Of a stretch of 6,573 nucleotides of DNA, positions 1 through 6,493 are shown in pieces. The DNA is from Omnitrophica bacterium GWA2_52_8 (GTDB lineage Bacteria > Omnitrophota > Omnitrophia > Omnitrophales > Aquincolibacteriaceae), in the NCBI GenBank assembly GCA_001804025.1, contig MHFC01000033.1, positions 1 through 6,573 of the forward strand. The letters run 5' to 3'. Position 1 is the stretch's first letter; every line of letters starts with the position of its first letter. The notes beneath the pieces are model-generated. The model was not told the DNA's origin, did not search any database, and saw only the letters and a program-made list of their open reading frames with translations. Both the position numbers and the translations under genes were made by a program.

Positions 1-3000
1 AGCAGCCCGCCCATGGTCGTGATCGCAAGCGGCTGACGCAGTTCAGCGCCTTCCCCGAGACCCAGGGCCAGCGGGATCAGGGCAATGACGGTGGTCAGTG
101 CGCTCATAAGAATAGGCCGCGTGCGCACCCGCGAAGCCTCCATCGCCGCCTGGACGAGCTCGACACCCTCCATGCGAAGCTGGTTGATGTATTCGATGAG
201 TACGATCCCGTTATTGACCGCAACACCGCTCAAAAGCACGATCCCAAGCAGGGAAATCACGTTCAAGGACGTTCCGCTTGCCAAAAGTGCGACCGCCACT
301 CCGATCAGCGCGAGCGGCACCGTCATCATGATGATGAGCGGCTGCACAAACGACTCGAATTGGGCCGCCATGATCATGTAAACAAGCAGGACCGCAAGAA
401 TAAAGGCAAAAATAACTTTCGAAAAACTTTCCCGGACCTCCCGGGCTTTGCCCGACAATTCCACCTGAAAATCTTCAAGATCGTGATAATTCTGCCGCAG
501 AAACGCCTGGACGTGCTTTAAAATATCATTGCTTTTGTACGCTTTGCTGACATCTGCGGAAATCGTCACGGTCCTTTCCTGGTCTGTCCTGCGGACCTCG
601 CTCGGCCCCATCCCGGCCTCAATGCGGGCCACATCTTTGAGAGGAATAACCGTGTCCAAAACCTTGGAATAAAGAAGCAGATTTTCCAGGTTCCTCATGT
701 TTTGACGGTCCGGCTCACTCAAGCGTACGCGGATATCAAATTCGGAACCGGCTTCGCGGTATTGCGTGGCCACGACACCGTCAATGGCCGCCTTGGCCGT
801 CAGGGATACGTCCAGCGCCGAAATTCCGTATAAGGCCGCCCGTTTTTTGTCGATTTCGAGCTTGGTTTCGGGAATGGCTTCGGCCCGGTCGTCCTGGATC
901 TCAATGACCCCCTTGATTTTTGAAATCCCTGCCTTGATTTCATCAACCAGTTTGTTCATGCGGCCAAATTCGTATCCCTTGACCTCAATCAAAATCGGTT
1001 TGAGCCCGCCTCCGGCAAACTGAAATTCGTTTTCCTGAAGCAGGAAGTCAATCCGCGCCTGCTCAACATCCAGTGACTCCATCTGTTTTTTGAAGTTTTC
1101 GATGACTTCAACCGAAGAATGTTTGCGCTTCTCGTGTAATGAAATCAAAATCACCGCCTGGGAAGGCCTGAGCGTATCCACGGCCACTTCACCGCTGCGG
1201 CGCGTTTTTTCCGAACCGATGGTCACCGCGATATCCTTGACCTCCTCATGCTGCGCGAAAATTGCTTCCAATTTCTGCGAGATCCGGTCCGTCACTTCCA
1301 GTCTCGTCCCGATCGGCAAATCTACTTTGACCAGAAACTGGCCCTGGTCGACCTTCGGCAAGACCTCGCGTTCCAGCACCGGAAGGATGAAAAGACTGCA
1401 AAAGAACAACAGCAGCATAAACCCGAGCGTTTTGCGGATGAACGCGTCCTGACTTTGCGGCGAACTTTTTTGCAGAAGACGGTCGGTATATAACCGCGTA
1501 ATCGTGATCGGCTTGTATTCTTTTTGCCTCACCGAAAGATAAACGGACAGCATGGGGATCAACGTCAACGGAACAATAACCGACAGGATTTGTGAGTAAA
1601 TCACGGTCCAGGACAGGTCTTTGAACAGCTGCCCCGGGATACCGGGCACAAAAACAATCAACGGAAAAAATACGGCAATGGTCGTGAGGTTTGAGGACAG
1701 GACAGGCCAGATCACCTCTTCGGTCCCGCGGATGGCCCCGGTTTCCGCGTCCTCACCGAGCTGGCGGCGCCTGAAAATATTTTCCAAGACCACGATACTG
1801 GTGTCGACAATCATCCCGACCGCGAGCGCCAATCCTCCAAGCGACATGATGTTCAGGGTAATCCCGAATGTTCCCATCATAAAAAAGACGCCGACGACCG
1901 TAACCGGGATCGACAGCGTCACAAGCAGCGACGGGGCCAGCGAGCGAAGGAAAAAAAACAAAACGAGAAAGGCGAGAAAACCGCCCGAGAGGGCTTCACC
2001 GAGAAGATTTTCAAGCGATTTTCGGATAAATTCCGAATGGTCATAGATAATTTTGTACTGAACGCCGCGGCTTTCGAGGTCCTCTTTCAGTTCTTCCGCC
2101 GCCAGCTTAAGCTGGTCAACAACCTGAATGGTATTGGCGCTGGCCTGTTTTTGAATGGAAAGCGCGATATTTTCCTTGCCGTTAAACCGTGAAATGCTGG
2201 TTTTATCGGCAATTCCGTCCGTCACCGTCCCGATATCGCGCATCAAGACAAGCCTTTTTTCCAAAAGCTCTTTGCGGATGTCCGACCGCATCGAGTCGAC
2301 CGTGTCACGCGGCCCGCGCTCGCCTTTCTCGACAAAGCTCGTGTCTTCACGCCGGAGGTCTTTGACAGTGTCGACCCCGGCCACAGCGTATTCGATTTCG
2401 CGTACCGCCTGGAACTCGCCGACAGTCCGGATCAGGTATTCATAGAGCCCTTTTTTAATGCTGCCCGCCGGATAGGAAACATTGGCCTCTTCGATGGCCT
2501 TGACGATCTCAAGCAGCGAAAGATGATTGGCCTGCAGGCGGGCCTGATCAATCTCGACGAGGACTTCGCGGTTGACGCCGCCCGAAAGGAAAACCGACGC
2601 GACCCCTTCGACCTTTTCGAGATTGTCCTTCAGCATTTTTTCGGTGAGCAGTTTCAGCTGGATCGGCTGAAGATTTTCGCCGGAGACCGAAAGGATCAAA
2701 ATCGGCCGGGTCAGCGGGTCAAATTTAAGCACGACCGGGTCTTCCGCTTCTTTGGGCAGCCGGTCTTTGATCAGGTCGATTTTTTCGCGGACCGCCAGCG
2801 CGGCAAAATCAATGTCCTGGCCCCAATTAAAGGAAACCGTTACCGTGCTGCGGCCCTCGCGCGAAATCGATTCGATGCGCTTCAGGCCCGCCACGGAACC
2901 GACGGTTTCTTCGATGGGTTTTGTGATCAGGGTTTCAATTTCTTCGGGAGCGGCGTTCTTATAATCGGAAATGATCGTAACTTGCGGAAATGAAATCGGC

Positions 3001-3113
3001 GGGAAAAGCTCCTGGGGCAAGCGTGAAAACGTAATGGACCCCAGGATAATCAAACCCAAAGTCCCCATGACCACGGTCACTTTTTTGTGTATGACATGCT
3101 CGGCTAAGGTCAT
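1..3113 (-). CDS. RND family efflux permease (AcrB/HAE1-like), C-terminus cut by window edge
   Basis: This is the inner-membrane pump of a tripartite efflux system. It would use the proton gradient to move substrates from the periplasm or membrane into the outer-membrane channel. The frame is open for 1037 codons plus two bases and leaves the window. Seen: TM1 at about residues 11-29, a porter region (30-365), TM2-TM6 (371-525), a cytoplasmic linker (527-560), TM7 (562-580), a second porter region (581-895), and TM8-TM11 (898-1018); TM12 is missing. AcrB (1049 aa) ends about 45 residues after this point, so the full protein is probably near 1080 aa. TM4 has D437, matching AcrB D407, but T438 where AcrB has D408. 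TM10 has N967-N968 where AcrB has K940-N941. R999 in TM11 matches R971. An insert of about 41 residues lies at 247-287. The ATG at 3113 is the only plausible start: it follows AGGGGA by 6 bases, and an in-frame TGA lies shortly upstream. The substrate cannot be assigned; HAE1-type rather than metal-type is likely but unproven. Confidence 0.95.
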   Translation of the reverse strand, partial: MTLAEHVIHKKVTVVMGTLGLIILGSITFSRLPQELFPPISFPQVTIISDYKNAAPEEIETLITKPIEETVGSVAGLKRIESISREGRSTVTVSFNWGQDIDFAALAVREKIDLIKDRLPKEAEDPVVLKFDPLTRPILILSVSGENLQPIQLKLLTEKMLKDNLEKVEGVASVFLSGGVNREVLVEIDQARLQANHLSLLEIVKAIEEANVSYPAGSIKKGLYEYLIRTVGEFQAVREIEYAVAGVDTVKDLRREDTSFVEKGERGPRDTVDSMRSDIRKELLEKRLVLMRDIGTVTDGIADKTSISRFNGKENIALSIQKQASANTIQVVDQLKLAAEELKEDLESRGVQYKIIYDHSEFIRKSLENLLGEALSGGFLAFLVLFFFLRSLAPSLLVTLSIPVTVVGVFFMMGTFGITLNIMSLGGLALAVGMIVDTSIVVLENIFRRRQLGEDAETGAIRGTEEVIWPVLSSNLTTIAVFFPLIVFVPGIPGQLFKDLSWTVIYSQILSVIVPLTLIPMLSVYLSVRQKEYKPITITRLYTDRLLQKSSPQSQDAFIRKTLGFMLLLFFCSLFILPVLEREVLPKVDQGQFLVKVDLPIGTRLEVTDRISQKLEAIFAQHEEVKDIAVTIGSEKTRRSGEVAVDTLRPSQAVILISLHEKRKHSSVEVIENFKKQMESLDVEQARIDFLLQENEFQFAGGGLKPILIEVKGYEFGRMNKLVDEIKAGISKIKGVIEIQDDRAEAIPETKLEIDKKRAALYGISALDVSLTAKAAIDGVVATQYREAGSEFDIRVRLSEPDRQNMRNLENLLLYSKVLDTVIPLKDVARIEAGMGPSEVRRTDQERTVTISADVSKAYKSNDILKHVQAFLRQNYHDLEDFQVELSGKAREVRESFSKVIFAFILAVLLVYMIMAAQFESFVQPLIIMMTVPLALIGVAVALLASGTSLNVISLLGIVLLSGVAVNNGIVLIEYINQLRMEGVELVQAAMEASRVRTRPILMSALTTVIALIPLALGLGEGAELRQPLAITTMGGL

Positions 3114-3212
3114 GGAACTTCCCCTGTGATGAATGCTTCAATCGTTCTCCCGCGACCGTCATGGAATGTCCGGGGCGGCGCCGATAGCTTTATTTCCAGG
3201 CCGCCGTCAAAA
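3114..3212 (-). other. Intergenic gap between adaptor and permease, with a weak inverted repeat
   Basis: The 99 bases contain GGCGGC (3174-3179) and GCCGCC (3200-3205), which can form a 6-bp stem around a 20-base loop, and a CGGCGCCG palindrome at 3176-3183. There is no following T-run in the direction of transcription, so this is not an intrinsic terminator; an mRNA-processing or stability role is possible but unproven. An alternative frame stays open through the gap (see findings). Confidence 0.35.
3120..3125 (-). promoter_or_regulatory. Ribosome binding site of the RND permease gene
   Basis: AGGGGA on the minus strand lies 6 bases before the ATG at 3113, inside the 99-base gap after the adaptor stop. 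The permease therefore has its own initiation site and does not depend on overlap with the adaptor stop. Confidence 0.75.
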
Positions 3213-4613
3213 TCAGATTTCCGCCTCCTGCGTTTCCACGAGACGGATTTTTGGATTTTCTTCAAGTTTTTCAAGGTTGGAGATCGCGACAACTTCACCT
3301 TCGGAAAGGCCCGCGTCCACCTGGGTATAATCGGAACGTGTATACCCCACGGCAATCGCACGCTTTTGGGCCTGACCCTGCTCGGCATTAATGATATAAA
3401 CAAACTGTTCCCCCTCGCCCCCTTGCACGGAGTCTGTCGGGACCACCAGCGTATTTTTTTTGCTATACAGAAGTATCCGGATGCGGGCAAACATCCCGGG
3501 CAGCAGGAACCGTTCGGGGTTTTCGATGCGCACGCGGGCCGTCGCCGTCCGGCTCGTCCCCGTCACAACGGGCGCGATGTTTTCAATCACGCCTTCAAAA
3601 GTCTTATCCGGATAGGCATCCACAAAAACGCGGGCCTTCTGGCCGAGCGCGATCTTGTTGACCTCGCGCTCCACGACGCCGAACTCGGCAAACACATATT
3701 CGGTCATGATGTGCGTCCCAAGAAGCGTATTGGGCGTGATCGTTTCGCCCTCTTCAATGCTCAGTTCTCCGATCATACCCGCGGAAGGCGCATACAAGTT
3801 GGATTTTTCAAGCATGGACTCATGGGCCTTCATTTCAAGCCGCGCCGCTTCCGCTTCAAACTGGGCGGACTCTTTTTCCAGAGTCACTTTGTCGAGGGTC
3901 GATTTCGGAATCGCCCCCATCGCAAACAGTTTTTCGTGTTCTTTTTCTTTTTCCGCGCCGATCTGGACCTGCGTCTCAGCCTTCTTGAGTTCCGCCTGCG
4001 CGCGCTTCAAACGCAAAAGAATGTCGTCCTGTCTTAGCGACATCAAAAGCGCGCCTTCTTCATAGCGTTCGCCTTCGCGGTAGTTGACGGAACTGATCAC
4101 CCCGGGAATTTCAAAACTGAGTTTGAACTCGACGGCCCCCTTGACCGTTCCGAGCGTATTCAGCGAGTCTTCAAAATTAAACCGGCCGACTTTAAACCCT
4201 TTGACCGGCACCACTGCCTCCGCGGCAGGCTTGTCCTGCTGAATAATTTGAGAGAGCGTTGACGGCCCTCCTTTTTGGGGCCAAAAAAAGTTTTTCACGC
4301 CGATCGCGACCCCGGCAATCACCCCCAGAACAAAGATCTTTTTGATCCAGCCCCCGCCCGGCGATTTTCTTTCGGGCGGTGAAATAAGCGGCGACCCGGA
4401 GGTCCGGGGTTTACGGTTTTTTTTCATGAAGAATTTTCCGAGGCCGGTCTTTCCTTTCTCGTTCAGCGAGGAGAGCCGCTGGGCCAAATTCTTGGAACTC
4501 GGAACCGGTCCGGCCGGACCGTGCCCCGGGGATTCCTTGCCCGCATCCGGATCCGGCTGTGACGGGCGGTCTATCGGGGGCTTGTCATCGCGAAAATCTC
4601 CAAGATCACTCAT
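3213..4613 (-). CDS. RND efflux adaptor (membrane fusion protein, AcrA/HlyD-like) with long cytoplasmic tail
   Basis: This periplasmic adaptor bridges the RND permease and the outer-membrane channel. It has 466 residues. Residues 1-88 are hydrophilic, rich in Pro, Gly and Lys, and probably cytoplasmic. One membrane anchor follows at about 89-109, preceded by basic residues (positive-inside). The first half of the lipoyl/barrel-sandwich domain is at about 157-192, an alpha-helical hairpin at about 195-270, the second lipoyl half at about 271-300, a beta-barrel at about 303-382, and a membrane-proximal domain at about 385-460. There is no signal-peptidase site and no lipobox, so anchoring is by the N-terminal helix. 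The ATG at 4613 was chosen because GAGGA lies 5 bases upstream and it overlaps the channel stop in ATGAGTGA, which suggests translational coupling. A longer reading from 4775 would lie inside the channel gene and is unlikely. An internal ATG at 4427 (residue 63, Met-Lys-Lys-Asn) is a possible alternative that would shorten the tail. The hairpin-tip R-L-S motif is altered (E225, L229, P236). Confidence 0.93.
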   Translation of the reverse strand: MSDLGDFRDDKPPIDRPSQPDPDAGKESPGHGPAGPVPSSKNLAQRLSSLNEKGKTGLGKFFMKKNRKPRTSGSPLISPPERKSPGGGWIKKIFVLGVIAGVAIGVKNFFWPQKGGPSTLSQIIQQDKPAAEAVVPVKGFKVGRFNFEDSLNTLGTVKGAVEFKLSFEIPGVISSVNYREGERYEEGALLMSLRQDDILLRLKRAQAELKKAETQVQIGAEKEKEHEKLFAMGAIPKSTLDKVTLEKESAQFEAEAARLEMKAHESMLEKSNLYAPSAGMIGELSIEEGETITPNTLLGTHIMTEYVFAEFGVVEREVNKIALGQKARVFVDAYPDKTFEGVIENIAPVVTGTSRTATARVRIENPERFLLPGMFARIRILLYSKKNTLVVPTDSVQGGEGEQFVYIINAEQGQAQKRAIAVGYTRSDYTQVDAGLSEGEVVAISNLEKLEENPKIRLVETQEAEI

Positions 4614-6306
4614 AAAAATCCTCGAGCTGTTCGGCCGGCAAAAAATCATACGACCCGACGGCATAATTAAGCTCGGCCTTGGCCGTAAAATAATCCGCGA
4701 GCGCCTTGTGCAGCGTGTTGATTTCGCGCAGAAGATCGTTGTTGGCCCCCAGGTATTCGGAGGTTTCGACTTCATTATTGTCCAGTTTGTGTTTGGTCAG
4801 CATCACCACGCGCTGCCGGTAGTTGGCGCGCTGTAGCGAGGATTTGACCTGAATGCGCGCCTTCTGGTAGTCAAAATAAGCTTTCTTGACATCCCTCACG
4901 ACTTCTTTTTCTTTCTTTTCAAGCTCCACAAGCTGGTCCAGCCGCTCGACCTCGGCCTCTTTGGTGCTGGCAAAATCATCCATACTGTCAAGCAGGCTGG
5001 CCGTCAGGGTATTGGTTTTCGTTTGCGTCGTTGACTGCTGCTGGAACGACGAAACGTTCGGCGGAATTTCCTGGTTGTCCAGGGAATAACCAACCGTGGA
5101 CCCGCCAACATTCCATTCCAGTTCCAGCGTCAACCGCCATTCCTTGCGGTACCCGGGATCCGGATTGACATCATTAAACGCTTCCGCAAGTTTGCCGAAT
5201 TTCATCACCATCTCGGCCTGCGGCATAAATTCCGCCCAGCGTATTTTCTCCTGCAGTCTTGCGGACTCCAGTTTCGATGTTTCCGCCTGAAGATCGGGCC
5301 GGTGCTGATAGGCCTGGTCGACCATATCCTGCAGTTTCGGAATCGTTATCGAACCGGAAAATTTGTAGGGATTGTCTTCGCCGAATTTAAGTTCCGTGTC
5401 CACGGCCGCTTCCGCACTGCTCAAAAGACCCTCGAACGAATAGAGCGGCAGCACCCGGAAATCTTCGCCGATTTTAATGTCCAAAAACTTCTCCAGTTCC
5501 AGTTTGGCCAGCTCGAGTTCCTGTTTGGCCGTTTCATAATCATATTGCATTTGGCCGTAAAGAGACTCGACATTCAGGTTTTCAATCTCGGACGTAATCT
5601 GCTGCGCGTATTTTTGCTTGGAAATGTCCACAATCTGCTTCATTTCCTTGATGATGCGCCCCTGGTCTTCCTCGGTCCGGGCGGCGCGGTGATACTCAAA
5701 ATAGGCCAGCGCGACATCTTTATAAAGTTCCAGAAGAACGGATTCATACTCTTTATCCGCCGCGTTAAGCTCCGCCTTTTCCTTTAATAGAGTATTCCAC
5801 AAAGAACCGCCTTTGAAAATAGGCTGACGGAAAGTAAAAGCATACGCCATGGAGTTAAAAGGGCCTCCCTGAAGGGACCCGTCCCTCTCCTTGAGCTCAA
5901 AATCGACTTCGGGAAACATCTCCCGTACGGCCAAAAGGATCCTGCGCCGGGACAAACTGACCCGGGCCAGCGCAGCCTGCGATTCCGTATGAACGGCACG
6001 CGCCTGATTCACCAGGTCCCGCAGCGATTTTTCACCGCCTTCCATAAAGGCTTTGCGGCGCTCCGCTCTTTCGGTATTGACCGCATCCTGAATAATGTCG
6101 GTGTCCAAATAGGGCATCTGCTTGAAACGCTCTTCCCGCATGCTTTTGACGCGGTCATGGATGGCTTGTTTGCTCATTTCAATGGAGGCGCCGGCAGGCA
6201 GGACTTCCTCCGCCCACCCGGGCCCCGCTGCAGTGAAAAAACCAAGCAGGCTAAATAGCGCTGTATTGAGGATCCGCTTATGGAAGAACGGCAAAATAAA
6301 AATCAC
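4606..6306 (-). CDS. TolC-type outer-membrane efflux channel (OEP family)
   Basis: This is the trimeric outer-membrane duct of the pump. It has 566 residues, longer than E. coli TolC (493). The start is GTG: an in-frame TGA lies six codons upstream and GGGGGAG sits 7 bases before it. A signal peptide covers residues 1-32 (hydrophobic stretch about 12-28), with likely cleavage after Gly-Trp-Ala. There is no lipobox cysteine. Residues 33-92 are an extra charged region before the first OEP repeat. Repeat 1 has a helix at about 94-130, a membrane beta-hairpin at about 135-165 (ending Gln-Pro-Ile-Phe-Lys-Gly-Gly), and long coiled-coil helices at 170-277. Repeat 2 begins at about 323 (His-Arg-Pro-Asp-Leu at 335-339), has its beta-hairpin at about 362-402, and helices from about 437 to 550. 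A Gln/Thr/Ser-rich insert lies at about 403-436. The periplasmic turns (near 231-245 and 507-520) lack the usual glycine. It is the first gene of the operon; its stop overlaps the adaptor start. Confidence 0.94.
   Translation of the reverse strand: MIFILPFFHKRILNTALFSLLGFFTAAGPGWAEEVLPAGASIEMSKQAIHDRVKSMREERFKQMPYLDTDIIQDAVNTERAERRKAFMEGGEKSLRDLVNQARAVHTESQAALARVSLSRRRILLAVREMFPEVDFELKERDGSLQGGPFNSMAYAFTFRQPIFKGGSLWNTLLKEKAELNAADKEYESVLLELYKDVALAYFEYHRAARTEEDQGRIIKEMKQIVDISKQKYAQQITSEIENLNVESLYGQMQYDYETAKQELELAKLELEKFLDIKIGEDFRVLPLYSFEGLLSSAEAAVDTELKFGEDNPYKFSGSITIPKLQDMVDQAYQHRPDLQAETSKLESARLQEKIRWAEFMPQAEMVMKFGKLAEAFNDVNPDPGYRKEWRLTLELEWNVGGSTVGYSLDNQEIPPNVSSFQQQSTTQTKTNTLTASLLDSMDDFASTKEAEVERLDQLVELEKKEKEVVRDVKKAYFDYQKARIQVKSSLQRANYRQRVVMLTKHKLDNNEVETSEYLGANNDLLREINTLHKALADYFTAKAELNYAVGSYDFLPAEQLEDFYE
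4619..4623 (-). promoter_or_regulatory. Ribosome binding site of the adaptor gene, inside the channel gene
   Basis: GAGGA on the minus strand lies 5 bases before the ATG at 4613, within the last codons of the channel gene. With the 8-base ATGAGTGA overlap it supports translational coupling, and it favours this start over the frame extension to 4775 and over the internal ATG at 4427, which has only a weak GGA 9 bases upstream. Confidence 0.7.
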
Positions 6307-6313
6307 AAACTGG

Positions 6314-6320
6314 CTCCCCC
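6314..6320 (-). promoter_or_regulatory. Ribosome binding site of the channel gene (GTG start)
   Basis: On the minus strand GGGGGAG stands 7 bases before the GTG at 6306. It decides this non-ATG start: the frame is closed by TGA a few codons upstream, and the next in-frame ATG (residue 44) would remove the signal peptide. Confidence 0.75.
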
Positions 6321-6353
6321 TTCAGAAAACCACGGAAAAACTTTTATTACTTC

Positions 6354-6457
6354 AGAACCTTTGCAAAATGGCCAGCCGACGGCGTGCTTCCCATAGGGGA
6401 CACTCAATATTTCACTGAGTGTCCCCTATGGGCGCCGGCCATTTTGCAAAAGCTCAG
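6354..6457. repeat. MITE- or REP-like imperfect inverted repeat, 104 bases, in the operon leader
   Basis: Seen: 14 bases at 6360-6373 (TTTGCAAAATGGCC) pair perfectly with 6437-6450. After a 7-base bulge, GGCG (6381-6384) pairs with CGCC (6433-6436). After a 5-base bulge, 17 bases at 6390-6406 pair perfectly with 6416-6432 around the 9-base loop 6407-6415. That makes 35 pairs with all unpaired bulge bases on the left arm. The match extends outward with mismatches to about 21 bases per end (18 identical). TTACTTC occurs directly on both sides (6347-6353 and 6458-6464), consistent with a 7-base target duplication. No T-run follows the stem in either direction, so a standard terminator is unlikely. 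It has no coding capacity, so if mobile it depends on a transposase elsewhere. The hairpin itself is certain; mobility is inferred. Confidence 0.8.
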
Positions 6458-6493
6458 TTACTTCTTAAATAGAGGCACTCGACACCATAATAT

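Noticed and set aside
1951..1958. Run of eight T (minus strand) in the permease TM2 region as a phase-variation site
   Set aside because: The run is short, encodes normal Phe residues of the helix, and the frame is intact on both sides.
2959..3162. Minus-strand frame of 67 codons starting in the gap before the permease
   Set aside because: It overlaps the permease start in a different frame and has no good ribosome site or family resemblance.
3126..4037. Plus-strand open frame of 303 codons
   Set aside because: It lies antisense to the adaptor, has low-complexity Phe/Arg-rich translation, and no recognisable domain; it is a shadow of codon bias in the real gene.
4417..4424. Run of eight A (minus strand) in the adaptor, forming A AAA AAC as a possible slippery site
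   Set aside because: A -1 shift reaches a stop after roughly 35 codons with no meaningful product, and the normal frame is intact through the run.
4614..4775. Upstream extension of the adaptor frame to the ATG at 4775
   Set aside because: The added residues overlap the channel gene in another frame and are Arg/Pro/Ser-rich without homology features; the ATG at 4613 has a good Shine-Dalgarno and overlap spacing.
5302..5787. Plus-strand open frame of 161 codons opposite the channel gene
   Set aside because: It is antisense to a well-supported OEP protein and its product shows no family features.
6345..6373. TTGCAA and TAATAA as a promoter close to the channel gene
   Set aside because: The spacing is only about 11 bases, too short for a sigma-70 promoter.
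6360..6450. Hairpin as an intrinsic terminator
   Set aside because: No T-run follows the stem on either strand; both sides continue with TTTGCAAA-type sequence.
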